Of a stretch of DNA of 64,000 nt, positions 22,960 through 31,499 are shown one piece after another. The stretch is from the NCBI RefSeq assembly GCF_014844035.1, contig NZ_CP062159.1, positions 5,146,001 to 5,210,000 on the forward strand, read 5' to 3'. The notes under the pieces are model-generated. The model was not told the origin of the DNA, did no database searches, and saw only the letters and a list, made by a program, of their open reading frames with translations. The DNA comes from Flavobacterium sp. MDT1-60. GTDB lineage: Bacteria; Bacteroidota; Bacteroidia; Flavobacteriales; Flavobacteriaceae. Positions within the stretch are counted from its first letter, which is position 1; every line of letters begins with the position of its first letter. A program made the translations under genes and the position numbers.

Positions 22960-23103
22960 AACAAAATTTGGGATTTGTTTATGGTTTAAAATTATACATT
23001 TTATAGATATAAAGCAGTAAATGTCGATAAAGTGTTAATAAGTAAATAATTAACACTATTTATACTACTTAATAAAAATCGACAAACGGTATTATTTTTT
23101 GAT

Positions 23104-23111
23104 TAAATTTG
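23104..23111 (+). promoter_or_regulatory. -7 element of the DUF1761 gene
   Basis: TAAATTTG fits the Bacteroidota TAnnTTTG element and lies 28 bases before the ATG at 23139. No clear -33 TTG is seen. Confidence 0.5.
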
Positions 23112-23138
23112 ACCAACTAATCCTAAAAACCTCATATT

Positions 23139-23627
23139 ATGGAAATTAACTTTATTGCATTATTACTTGCTGGAATTGTCACACTTGTTACTGGTTTTAT
23201 TTGGTACAATCCAAAAGTGTTCGGAACGATTTGGATGAAAGAAAATAATCTGACTCAGGAAGAACTTCAAACAGGAAATATGCTTAAAATCTTCGGATTT
23301 ACGTATATCTTTTCTTTGATGATCACAGTAGTTTTGATGGGACTAACCATCCATCAATCAGGAGCAGTTGGCATGGTTGGCGGACCACCAATGCTAGAAA
23401 GTGCGAAACCTTCATTTGCTGCTTTTATGGCGGATTACGGAACGGCGTATCGTACTTTTAAACACGGAGCCCTTCATGGTTTCATGTCGGGATTATTTTT
23501 TGCATTTCCGGTAATTGGTATTAATGGTTTATTCGAAAGAAAATCATGGAAATATATCTTTGTTCATGCAGGATATTGGATGTTAACCCTTACTTTGATG
23601 GGAGGAATTATCTGCGCATTTGCATAA
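23139..23627 (+). CDS. DUF1761 family membrane protein
   Basis: A 162-residue integral membrane protein with four hydrophobic segments (about 5-22, 50-70, 105-125, 140-160). The pattern GFIWYNPKVFGTIWMKE near the N-terminus is typical of DUF1761. Function of the family is unknown. It stands alone between its own -7 element and a terminator at 23641. Confidence 0.85.
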   Translation: MEINFIALLLAGIVTLVTGFIWYNPKVFGTIWMKENNLTQEELQTGNMLKIFGFTYIFSLMITVVLMGLTIHQSGAVGMVGGPPMLESAKPSFAAFMADYGTAYRTFKHGALHGFMSGLFFAFPVIGINGLFERKSWKYIFVHAGYWMLTLTLMGGIICAFA

Positions 23628-23640
23628 AATTACACATACA

Positions 23641-23675
23641 AAACCCGTTTGATATCCAATTTCAAACGGGTTTTT
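23641..23675 (+). terminator. Terminator of the DUF1761 gene
   Basis: AAACCCGTTTGA pairs with TCAAACGGGTTT and is followed by T5. It lies 14 bases behind the stop codon. Confidence 0.8.
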
Positions 23676-23718
23676 CTTAATAATAACTTAAACCAGACCA
23701 GTTATTATAAATATTATC

Positions 23719-23726
23719 TAATTTTG
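23719..23726 (+). promoter_or_regulatory. -7 element of the FemAB/GNAT-like gene
   Basis: TAATTTTG lies 20 bases before the TTG start at 23746, leaving only a very short leader. This supports the TTG as the real start, since an in-frame TAG at 23734 excludes anything earlier. Confidence 0.5.
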
Positions 23727-23745
23727 AAAAAATTAGCTCTCACTT

Positions 23746-24891
23746 TTGACTACAACTTATTCTTTCGAAATATACAATAGCGCATCCTCGCTACCCTTAG
23801 CGTGGAATTCACTGACTTCTGACAACATTTTTTTGACTAGAGAATACCTCACAGTTCTTGAAAATTCCTGTCCGGTAAATATGATTTGTCATTTTATTGG
23901 AATTTTTGAAGAAACAAAACTTGTTGGAATCGCTATAACTCAATTTTTGTTTGCAGAAAAACTGGAATCTTTTGGAGACCGCGATCAGTGTTTAAAAACT
24001 TCAGTTCGTAATTTTGCTTTTAAAAACTTCGCTTCACATGTTTTATTCGTTGGTAACAATATGCTGACAGGTCAGAATGCTTTTGCTTTTGATGAAAACA
24101 TCCAACAATCAAAAGCAATCAAAACACTTCATAAGGCGATTAATCAGCTTAAAAAAGAGCTGAAGACTAAAGGAAAAAAAGTTCATATTACCAGCATAAA
24201 GGATTTTACGGAAACAGAAATTAAACCGCTTCAGGCTGAATTTAAAAACAATTATACGTTTTCGACACAGCCCAACATGATTTTTGAAATCAATGAAAAT
24301 TGGAAAACCGAACAGGATTATATCGATGCCTTATCTAAGAAATACCGTGATCAATACAAACGTGCCCGCAAAAAAGCTGATGGAATTATAAAACAGAAAA
24401 TGTCCTTAACTGATATTTTAAAATATGAAGATATCATTTATGATCTGTATTTTCATGTTGCAAAAAACGCCCCTTTTAATACTTTCTTTTTAGCCAGAAA
24501 TCATTTCAGCTTTTTTAAAGAAATTATGAAAGATGATTTTTTACTATATGGTTATTTTTTAAATGGAAAACTAGTTGGCTTCAATACTTTAATAAAAAAT
24601 GGAGCTATAATGGATACGTATTTCCTGGGTTATGACGAAAGTATTCAACGTGAAAAAATGTTATATTTAAACATGCTTTACGACATGATTGCTTACTCAA
24701 TAAATCAAGGTTTTAGAGAAATTGTTTTTGCCAGAACTGCACTCGAAATCAAAAGTTCTGTTGGTGCAAAACCTCTAAAAATGTATGGCTTAATTACACA
24801 CAGCAATACTTTAATTAATCATAATATTGCTCGCTTTTTTAATTATCTGGAACCTAAAACAGAATGGCAGGAACGTAATCCGTTTAAATAA
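23746..24891 (+). CDS. FemAB/CelD-like GNAT N-acyltransferase
   Basis: A 381-residue soluble protein. The C-terminal half (about 190-350) has the GNAT/Acetyltransf_6 look of FemAB and CelD-like proteins: KYRDQYKRARKKAD, FLLYGYFLNGKLVGFNTLI, then a long helical segment and EIVFARTALEIKSSVGAKP. These enzymes transfer an acyl or aminoacyl group; the substrate is not visible. The start is TTG because an in-frame stop lies four codons upstream and no ATG occurs before the conserved region. A hairpin terminator follows the gene. Confidence 0.7.
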   Translation: MTTTYSFEIYNSASSLPLAWNSLTSDNIFLTREYLTVLENSCPVNMICHFIGIFEETKLVGIAITQFLFAEKLESFGDRDQCLKTSVRNFAFKNFASHVLFVGNNMLTGQNAFAFDENIQQSKAIKTLHKAINQLKKELKTKGKKVHITSIKDFTETEIKPLQAEFKNNYTFSTQPNMIFEINENWKTEQDYIDALSKKYRDQYKRARKKADGIIKQKMSLTDILKYEDIIYDLYFHVAKNAPFNTFFLARNHFSFFKEIMKDDFLLYGYFLNGKLVGFNTLIKNGAIMDTYFLGYDESIQREKMLYLNMLYDMIAYSINQGFREIVFARTALEIKSSVGAKPLKMYGLITHSNTLINHNIARFFNYLEPKTEWQERNPFK

Positions 24892-24894
24892 CAA

Positions 24895-24930
24895 CTTTGT
24901 CAAAGTTTAGAGCTTTGACAAAGATTTTTA
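24895..24930 (+). terminator. Terminator between convergent genes
   Basis: CTTTGTCAAAG pairs with CTTTGACAAAG (11 bp) and is followed by GATTTTT. It lies between the stop codons of the acyltransferase and the lipid kinase gene. Confidence 0.75.
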
Positions 24931-25797
24931 AGGGATAGCTATTTTCATCTGCTTGTGCAGAATATGAATTTCTAAGTCCGTTTGTTCACCGCAATATTCT
25001 CCATCAATTTGAAAATTCACCGGATAATCTGTTTTGATTGTCGCTTTATCTGTTGAAATAATAACAATATCATCTGAATCAATTGGCATGTTTCCAGTAA
25101 TAATTTTTCCTAACAAAAAAATATCAAGACTTTTAAGAATTACCAATTCAAATCTCCCATCATTCATAACACCATTAGGATTAATAGTCACACCAGTTCC
25201 ATATCGCTGCGAATTAGCAATTACAATAATTCTTGCCGTATGTACTACAGTTTGATTATTGGCAGAAATAGTAGCTATAAAAGGTTCGTCTAAATCTTTT
25301 ATTGTTGAGTATGCCTGCAAGGCATATCCCCAAAATCCCCGCAAATTACTTTCTTCGTAATTTTTTACCAAATCTGCATTAATTCCGATATCGCTTAAAT
25401 GAATACTTTTTTTGCCGTTTATACATATCATATCCATTTCGATATAATGATTCAAAAAAGCAATTTTCAGATTTTCTTCAATCGTCGGCGGCAAATTTAA
25501 ATCAACTGATAATCCGTTTGCAGAACCTGCCGGAAGGATACCGATAATTACATCATGATGTTCCATTGCTTCGGCAACCATCTTTATAGTCCCGTCACCT
25601 CCTGCAACAATTATGCGTTCTGGATTATATTGTCTGTATAGTGATTGTATTTCTTTGATATCATTTTTTCCAGAGGTTTCATAAACCTCTAAATCAAAAT
25701 GATTTGTAATGGCAAACTCCGTAACAGCGTTAACTAAATCTGATTTATCCAAATCGCCAGAAATAGGGTTTACAACAAATATGATATTCTTTTTCAC
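24928..25797 (-). CDS. YegS/diacylglycerol-kinase-like lipid kinase
   Basis: A 289-residue protein of the DAGK catalytic family. It starts NIIFVVNPISG, has the nucleotide-binding GGDGT at residues 66-70 and the ILPAGSANGLSVDL block near 96, then the two-domain sandwich ending in a QIDGEY motif. Members phosphorylate diacylglycerol or related lipids at the inner face of the membrane. It is divergent from the App1-like phosphatidate phosphatase gene with only 62 bases between the start codons, so a kinase and an opposing phosphatase appear to share a control region. The exact lipid substrate is not readable from sequence. Confidence 0.85.
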   Translation of the reverse strand: MKKNIIFVVNPISGDLDKSDLVNAVTEFAITNHFDLEVYETSGKNDIKEIQSLYRQYNPERIIVAGGDGTIKMVAEAMEHHDVIIGILPAGSANGLSVDLNLPPTIEENLKIAFLNHYIEMDMICINGKKSIHLSDIGINADLVKNYEESNLRGFWGYALQAYSTIKDLDEPFIATISANNQTVVHTARIIVIANSQRYGTGVTINPNGVMNDGRFELVILKSLDIFLLGKIITGNMPIDSDDIVIISTDKATIKTDYPVNFQIDGEYCGEQTDLEIHILHKQMKIAIP

Positions 25798-25859
25798 AAT
25801 TTTATTTTTAAAGTCAATTAAAATAATTAATTTACAACATATATAAATATACGTAATTA

Positions 25860-26822
25860 ATGAAACCTATACTACAATTATATCGCGGTTATGCCAATGA
25901 ACAGGAATTAATTGTAATGGGTCATGTATTTAAGAGAACGTATGAATATGATTTTCAGAAGAAAAATTTTAAAAATGCCACTTCGATTATTAATCAGTTT
26001 AGGATAAAAACCATTCAAAATTTTGATGTTTACCTTAAAATTGGAGATCAGGAAATTCACACCAAAACCTTAGACGATGGTTATTTTAAGTTCTGTATTC
26101 CACTTGAAAAAGAATTTAATTTTGGATGGATGGAGTACGAAGTGAGCATTCGATACAAAACCGAAATTTTAATTTCTAAAGGAAGTTTTATCAGGCCACA
26201 CCAGGGAAATCTGGGAATCATATCTGATATTGATGACACATTTCTGATTTCGCACACACATAATTTCTTCAAAAAGATATACATTTTACTTTTTAAAAAT
26301 GTAAATGATCGAAAGGTTTTTAAAGACGTTGTACCACATTACCAGGCTTTAAGTTCGGCTGGACGAAACAATAAAGGAGAAGAAAATGCTTTTTTTTACA
26401 TCTCCAGCAGTGAATGGAACTTGTATCATTTTATTGTAAAATTCACCAAAATACATCAATTGCCAAGGGCAGTTATTTTATTGAGAGATATTAGACGTGG
26501 AATTACCGATTTTTTCATGAGTGGAAGAGGCAATCACAATCACAAATTCGACAAAATAAAACATGTTTTGGAGTTTTATCCGAATCTAAAATATGTATTA
26601 TTGGGAGATGATTCACAGCATGATCCATTTTTATATGAACAAATCTGCAAAATATTTCCTGTTACTGTAAAAGCGGTATACATAAGGCAAACAGGTAAGT
26701 TTCAAAAAAAATCTACAAAGGCTATTTTAAAAAATTTAGAGAACTTAGAAGTTTCGGTTTGTTATTTTAAGGATAGTAGTCAGGCGATTATGCACTCTAA
26801 GTCTATTGGAATTATTAAGTAG
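25860..26822 (+). CDS. App1-like phosphatidate phosphatase (DUF2183)
   Basis: A 320-residue protein. The catalytic part carries the HAD-type DxDxT motif as DIDDT at residues 123-127, then FFYISSSEWNLY, LLRDIRRG and the GDDSQHDPFLYEQI block that marks the App1/DUF2183 family. Yeast App1 turns phosphatidate into diacylglycerol. There is no signal peptide, so a cytoplasmic or membrane-surface location is likely. It is divergent from the YegS-like kinase. A tandem 7-mer array begins four bases behind the stop. Confidence 0.85.
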   Translation: MKPILQLYRGYANEQELIVMGHVFKRTYEYDFQKKNFKNATSIINQFRIKTIQNFDVYLKIGDQEIHTKTLDDGYFKFCIPLEKEFNFGWMEYEVSIRYKTEILISKGSFIRPHQGNLGIISDIDDTFLISHTHNFFKKIYILLFKNVNDRKVFKDVVPHYQALSSAGRNNKGEENAFFYISSSEWNLYHFIVKFTKIHQLPRAVILLRDIRRGITDFFMSGRGNHNHKFDKIKHVLEFYPNLKYVLLGDDSQHDPFLYEQICKIFPVTVKAVYIRQTGKFQKKSTKAILKNLENLEVSVCYFKDSSQAIMHSKSIGIIK

Positions 26823-26825
26823 TTT

Positions 26826-26932
26826 GTTTCAGGTTTCAGGTTTCAGGTTTCAGGTTTCAAGTTTCAAGTTTCAAGTTTCAAGTTTCAAGTTTCAAGTTTC
26901 AAGTTTCAAGTTTCAAGTTTCAGGTTTCAGGT
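26826..26932 (+). repeat. Tandem 7-mer array GTTTCAA/GTTTCAG
   Basis: About fifteen copies of a 7-base unit in 107 bases. The first four and last two units read GTTTCAG and the middle ones GTTTCAA. Two inverted units follow directly (26941-26958), making a long hairpin with the end of the array. It fills the gap between the convergent App1 and ABC-F genes. Confidence 0.95.
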
Positions 26933-26958
26933 TCCTATCGTAACCTGAAACCTGAAAC
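26918..26958. terminator. Hairpin at end of the 7-mer array
   Basis: TTTCAGGTTTCAGGTT pairs with AACCTGAAACCTGAAA around a short CCTATCGT loop. The stem is strong but there is no clean T tract, so a terminator role is possible rather than shown. Confidence 0.45.
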
Positions 26959-26972
26959 AAAGAAAACTAAAA

Positions 26973-28886
26973 TTAAGCATTAAAATTATCAATCTCTTCC
27001 TGAATGATTTCCCAGTCTAAAAGCAATTGATCAAGGTCTGCTTTCTTTTTGTTGTATGCGGTGAAGAATGAAGCATCTTCGATATGTTTATCATAATTAG
27101 AAGCCAGCATTTTATCGTCGTGCTGAATGTCTTTTTCTAATTGTTTGATCTGGCTTTCAACTTTACTCAATCGGTTTTGAAGTGATTTTCCTTTTTTCTG
27201 ATCTTCGTAAGACGCTTTGTTGGTTTCTTTTGGAGCAGCAGCTTTTGCAACATCTTTTTTCTCTACTTCACGCATGTTTTCAAGGTTACGCTGTTCAAGG
27301 AAATAGTTGATATCACCCAAATATTCTTTTATTTTTTGATCTTTAAATTCATAAACGATATTCGACATTCCCTGAAGGAAATCCCTGTCGTGAGAAACCA
27401 ACAATAAGGTTCCGCCAAATTTTTGAAGAGCAGCCTTTAATACATTCTTAGATTTAATATCTAAGTGATTCGTAGGCTCATCCATCAGCAAAACGTTGAT
27501 TGGCTGTAATAACAATTTACAAAGTGCCAAACGATTACGCTCCCCTCCTGAAAGTACTTTTACTTTTTTCTCTACATCATCGCCACGGAACAAAAAAGAA
27601 CCTAACATGTCACGAACTTTAGATCGATTCGTGTCCATAGCCGCATCTTCCATCGTTTGAAGCAAAGTGATCTCTCCATCCAAATATTCAGCCTGATTTT
27701 GAGCGAAATAACCCAATTGAACATTGTGACCTAATTTGATATTCCCCTGATATTCAAATTCATTTACGATAGCTTTAATAAAAGTTGATTTTCCCTGACC
27801 ATTTTGACCCACAAAAGCAATTTTACTTCCGCGTTCTACCAATAAATCAATATCTTTTAAAATAACTTTATCTCCGTAAGCCTTTGTTACATGCTCAGCT
27901 TCTACTACCACTCTTCCAGGCTCTTTTGAAACCGGAAAAGATATATTCATAACCGAATTGTCGTCTTCATCAACTTCAATTCGTTCTACCTTATCTAGTT
28001 TTTTAATCAACGATTGCGCCATGGAAGCTTTTGAAGCTTTTGCACGGAATTTCTCGATTAACTTTTCTGTTTCTTCAATCTTTTTGGCCTGATTCTTTTG
28101 AGTCGCCAATTGCTTTTCGCGAATTTCATGACGCAATTCTAAATATTGAGAATAAGGTTTATTGAAATCGTATGCTTTTCCTAACGAAATTTCAATCGTA
28201 CGATTGGTAACATTATCCAAAAACATTTTATCGTGCGATACAATTACCACAACGCCGGGATAATTACGAAGGAAACTCTCTAACCAAATGATACTTTCAA
28301 TATCTAAGTGGTTGGTAGGCTCATCCAGAAGCAATACATCATTTGATTGTAATAATAGTTTAGCCAATTCGATACGCATTCTCCAACCTCCTGAAAATGT
28401 TTCGGTTTGATTATTAAAAACTTCTCTTTTAAAACCAAGACCTAAAAGAATTTTCTCTGTATCTCCCACATAATTATAACCTCCAAGAAGATCAAAACGA
28501 TGCGTGTAATCAGATAGGTCTTCTATAATCTGACTATACTCTTCACTTTCATAATCGGTTCTGGTAACCAATTGATGATTGATTTCTTCTAATTTTTTTT
28601 CTACAATCTTAATTTCAGTAAAAGCTTCATAAGCTTCTTCTAGTACAGTTCTTCCACGTTCAAAATCAATATCCTGACGTAAAAAACCCATTTTGATATC
28701 TTTCTCTTGCGAAATAACTCCGGAATCAGGAGCAAAATCTCTTGCTAACATTTTAAGCATTGTCGATTTACCAGCTCCATTTTTACCAACAAGACCAACG
28801 CGGTCTCCGGCACCTAAACGAAAAGTAACTTCTTCAAATAAATATGTTCCACCAAAAGAAACTGAAAGATTGTGTATATTAAGCAT
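26973..28886 (-). CDS. ABC-F family ATPase
   Basis: A 637-residue soluble protein with two ABC cassettes and no membrane segment. Cassette one has Walker A GKNGAGKST (about 36-44), signature FSGGWRMR and LLLDEPTNHLD. Cassette two has GQNGQGKST, LSGGERNRLAL and LLMDEPTNHLD. A linker with many Lys/Gln residues lies between them. A C-terminal coiled coil (about 565-637) is of the Uup type. ABC-F proteins act at the ribosome E site (known); which subtype this is cannot be settled by eye. Confidence 0.9.
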   Translation of the reverse strand: MLNIHNLSVSFGGTYLFEEVTFRLGAGDRVGLVGKNGAGKSTMLKMLARDFAPDSGVISQEKDIKMGFLRQDIDFERGRTVLEEAYEAFTEIKIVEKKLEEINHQLVTRTDYESEEYSQIIEDLSDYTHRFDLLGGYNYVGDTEKILLGLGFKREVFNNQTETFSGGWRMRIELAKLLLQSNDVLLLDEPTNHLDIESIIWLESFLRNYPGVVVIVSHDKMFLDNVTNRTIEISLGKAYDFNKPYSQYLELRHEIREKQLATQKNQAKKIEETEKLIEKFRAKASKASMAQSLIKKLDKVERIEVDEDDNSVMNISFPVSKEPGRVVVEAEHVTKAYGDKVILKDIDLLVERGSKIAFVGQNGQGKSTFIKAIVNEFEYQGNIKLGHNVQLGYFAQNQAEYLDGEITLLQTMEDAAMDTNRSKVRDMLGSFLFRGDDVEKKVKVLSGGERNRLALCKLLLQPINVLLMDEPTNHLDIKSKNVLKAALQKFGGTLLLVSHDRDFLQGMSNIVYEFKDQKIKEYLGDINYFLEQRNLENMREVEKKDVAKAAAPKETNKASYEDQKKGKSLQNRLSKVESQIKQLEKDIQHDDKMLASNYDKHIEDASFFTAYNKKKADLDQLLLDWEIIQEEIDNFNA

Positions 28887-28928
28887 AATTTGTGACTATT
28901 GTTACGAGCAGTAAAGGTGTAAAAAATG

Positions 28929-28936
28929 TACCTTTG
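28929..28936 (+). promoter_or_regulatory. -7 element deciding the DUF983 start
   Basis: TACCTTTG lies inside the longer reading frame that begins at 28926. The transcript would start near 28943, so the ATG at 28953 is the realistic start. Confidence 0.55.
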
Positions 28937-28952
28937 TTTAAATTTTTTGCAA

Positions 28953-29336
28953 ATGTTAAAAAAAGGATCCAAACTAAATAGTATTTTAACAGGAAGTTGT
29001 CCAAAATGTCAAAATGAGAGCATGTATTCGGACAAAAATCCGCTTCATTTGACTAAAGTTCTCAAAATGAACGAAAATTGCAATCATTGTGGATTAAAAT
29101 ATCAAATCGAACCTTCGTTTTTTTATGGCGCAATGTATGTAAGTTATGGACTAAATGTTGCGGTCGGAATTGCAGCTTTTATTATTTCATTTGTTTTTTT
29201 TAGAGCTTCTATTGAACAATCGTTTTTAGCGATTGTTATTACTTTGATAGTTTTGTTTCCATTTGTTTTAAGACTTTCACGAAACTTGTACATTAATATG
29301 TTTGTTTCTTATGATCCTAAGGCCGGTCAGAAATAA
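28953..29336 (+). CDS. DUF983 family membrane protein
   Basis: About 127 residues from the ATG at 28953. The N-terminal half has two paired cysteine motifs (CPKCQ and CNHCG) as in a zinc ribbon. Two hydrophobic segments follow (about 60-80 and 85-105), then LRLSRNLYINMFVSYDP, the usual DUF983 ending. Family function is unknown. The gene overlaps the convergent FAD oxidoreductase by 20 bases. An upstream ATG at 28926 lies in the promoter and is rejected. Confidence 0.85.
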   Translation: MLKKGSKLNSILTGSCPKCQNESMYSDKNPLHLTKVLKMNENCNHCGLKYQIEPSFFYGAMYVSYGLNVAVGIAAFIISFVFFRASIEQSFLAIVITLIVLFPFVLRLSRNLYINMFVSYDPKAGQK

Positions 29337-30390
29337 GGGTTTTTAAATATCTTTTATGAAATCGTTGAATATCAATTTCACGATCTAAAGCAATATCACT
29401 TTCAATATTGTCATATAAAGCTTTTGCCATTGCAGGACCGAGCATTACTCCCCGGGTCCCTAATCCGTTAAGGATGTGAAGTGATTTATGCTCATGATGC
29501 GTACCGATTAGAGGTCTCCTGTCTTTTACAGTAGGGCGAACTCCTCCAAAATGTTTTACAATTTCAAAATCGCAGATAATAATCTCCTTAATTCGATCTG
29601 TCAATTCCCGTTTTCCCTCTTCGGTAGGTAAATCCGTTTTGTCCTGCCAATTATAAGTTGCTCCTACCTTGAATAAATCATTACCCATCGGCAAAATAAA
29701 AACACTGGTATTTATAATTACATCTAAGTTTAGGTCCGGAGCCTTAATTACAAACAATTCACCCTTTGTGCCATCTAAGGGTAAATAATTAAAGAAAGGA
29801 TTTTTATGCAGTCCAAAACCTTCGGCAAAAATAATATGGCGGGCCTGAATATCTTTATACTGAATTCCAAAATCAAAAAATTCGATATAAGAACTATCAA
29901 AGGACTCTTCTAAGAGTAAATTATTCCTCAGCAAGTATTCTTTATAAGTATCCAATAATAAAGCCGTATCGACATAGCCAGTATGCAAAACTTCTCCATA
30001 ATCATATGGTGAATCAATACCTCTATATTTTGTGGAAATTAATTTTGTAGATAAAAATGGAGCCAAGTTCCTTTTATCTGATGCGGCAAACCAATTGTTC
30101 TGTTCTTCAATAGAAAAAAACTTTCTTAAAATTGGCATTTTAAAATTAAATTGAGTTTTTAATTTAGCCTCTATCTCATTATAAAAATCATCCATTAGAA
30201 CTAATTGTTCCTGTGCTTTCCAAACTTCGCTAAAACGCTTTAAAACAACAGGATTATATAATCCTCCGGCAACTCTGGATGATATCTGAGATTTATCATC
30301 TATCATTAAAATAGATTTGTTGTTTTTAAGGGCAATTTCAGCGAAAGAAATCCCTGCTAATCCAGATCCGACAATTATATAATCTAACAT
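29317..30390 (-). CDS. FAD-dependent oxidoreductase, DAO family
   Basis: A 357-residue protein with an N-terminal Rossmann FAD site (YIIVGSGLAGISFAE) and the acidic end of strand two (MIDDKSQ). Further on come GGLYNPVV, a substrate region, and the C-terminal FAD motif of the D-amino-acid-oxidase/glycine-oxidase family (GVRPTVKDRRPLIG, then ILNGLGTRGVMLGP). It oxidises an amine or amino-acid type substrate, identity unknown. Its promoter seems to lie within the gldKLMN terminator hairpin. The 3' end overlaps the DUF983 gene. Confidence 0.85.
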   Translation of the reverse strand: MLDYIIVGSGLAGISFAEIALKNNKSILMIDDKSQISSRVAGGLYNPVVLKRFSEVWKAQEQLVLMDDFYNEIEAKLKTQFNFKMPILRKFFSIEEQNNWFAASDKRNLAPFLSTKLISTKYRGIDSPYDYGEVLHTGYVDTALLLDTYKEYLLRNNLLLEESFDSSYIEFFDFGIQYKDIQARHIIFAEGFGLHKNPFFNYLPLDGTKGELFVIKAPDLNLDVIINTSVFILPMGNDLFKVGATYNWQDKTDLPTEEGKRELTDRIKEIIICDFEIVKHFGGVRPTVKDRRPLIGTHHEHKSLHILNGLGTRGVMLGPAMAKALYDNIESDIALDREIDIQRFHKRYLKTLISDRP

Positions 30391-30410
30391 GTAGTATAGG
30401 TAAAAAATAA

Positions 30411-30444
30411 AAAAACTCTTACTACAAAGGTAGTAAGAGTTTTT
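30411..30444 (-). terminator. Terminator of the gldKLMN operon
   Basis: AAAAACTCTTACTAC pairs with GTAGTAAGAGTTTTT across an AAAG loop, a 15-bp perfect stem. It lies 22 bases behind gldN. Confidence 0.85.
30425..30432 (-). promoter_or_regulatory. -7 element of the FAD oxidoreductase gene
   Basis: On the minus strand this reads TACCTTTG and covers the loop of the gldN terminator. It lies 35 bases before the ATG at 30390. Confidence 0.5.
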
Positions 30445-30465
30445 GTTATAATGTAATATAGATAC

Positions 30466-31458
30466 TTAGTAGTTCCACATATCTTGTTCGAAATTACGAA
30501 TCTTCTCTTTTACTCTTTCAGATTCTAACAACTGATTTTGTGCATTATCCTTCATGTATTCTTTGATCTCACGATCTCCGTACAAGTTTTCTTCTTTGTA
30601 GATTACTGCATTAAAACGTCTTGAATTTAAGATCTGATCAAATGAAATTGGCAATGCTGAATTATTGTCGTTAAAAGCTTTTGCTTCATGTAATGCTTCT
30701 CTCGCATTAGGGAAGAAAACCCAAAATAACTCAATATAATCTTTTTCATCACTGTTCATCGTATAAACGTCAGGGGTAACTGGACAAATTCCAAGTAAAC
30801 GATATTTCAATTCACTTTGACGTTTGTCAAAATACCAGTATCCTTTAATTTTATATTGTGTAACATCCTGAGCTGTTAAATCTTGTTTCAGAATATATTC
30901 TGAAGGAACTGTTCTTGTAGCTCCAACCGTTTCGTCAACATAAGTTACAACTTTCTTTTTACCAGTACCAGTAACTACTTTTTTCTTCACAACATGAGTT
31001 TTGTAGTCATCCGGATATTGGTTAATAAGTTCTCTACCAGCATCAGTTGTATCAATACGAGATAATGATCCTTCGATGTCCTTCATAGATTTTTTAGTAT
31101 TGAAATAACTGTCAGTATAAATCTCAGTTACCTTACCACTTTTGATGGCTTTCGTCAAAACGTCATAAAGTGAACGTCTATCTGAACCAATATTAGCTGT
31201 ATCTACTGGAAAATATAATGGAAAGTTGATCTTTTCATTCAAATCAATGATCTCCCAAGTTGTTTTTCCCATCAAGACATCTCTATCATCTACATAACCA
31301 TAAGCCAATGGCTTATCGTTGTCTGAGATAAGTTGTGCAGGAGTCTTAAGTCCTATCTGATCTGGTGTTTTTGCATTAAGCAAATTCGATTGCGCGTTAG
31401 AAGCGAAACCGCCTGCGATAGAAACTATAGCTATTAAAAAATTTCTTACTTTCATCAT
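30466..31458 (-). CDS. gldN: Gliding motility / T9SS protein GldN
   Basis: A 330-residue exported protein with a signal peptide (about 1-22, SNAQS) and the GldN/PorN pattern: TPDQIGLKTPAQL, GYVDDRDVLMGKTTWEIIDLNEKINFP split over two blocks, and the YRLLGICPVTP stretch. GldN forms the periplasmic ring of the type IX secretion system together with the lipoprotein GldK. It is the last gene of gldKLMN, 41 bases after gldM and just before a strong terminator. Order and lengths fit the Flavobacterium johnsoniae locus. Confidence 0.95.
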   Translation of the reverse strand: MMKVRNFLIAIVSIAGGFASNAQSNLLNAKTPDQIGLKTPAQLISDNDKPLAYGYVDDRDVLMGKTTWEIIDLNEKINFPLYFPVDTANIGSDRRSLYDVLTKAIKSGKVTEIYTDSYFNTKKSMKDIEGSLSRIDTTDAGRELINQYPDDYKTHVVKKKVVTGTGKKKVVTYVDETVGATRTVPSEYILKQDLTAQDVTQYKIKGYWYFDKRQSELKYRLLGICPVTPDVYTMNSDEKDYIELFWVFFPNAREALHEAKAFNDNNSALPISFDQILNSRRFNAVIYKEENLYGDREIKEYMKDNAQNQLLESERVKEKIRNFEQDMWNY

Positions 31459-31499
31459 GATATCATTATAAGATATTGAACGTAGTTTTACCTACTTTA

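Noticed and set aside
26826..26958. CRISPR array suspicion for the 7-mer array
   Set aside because: Units are contiguous 7-mers without spacers, and no cas gene is present.
28926..28952. Upstream ATG start for the DUF983 protein
   Set aside because: It lies upstream of and within the TACCTTTG promoter element; the ATG at 28953 fits the family start.
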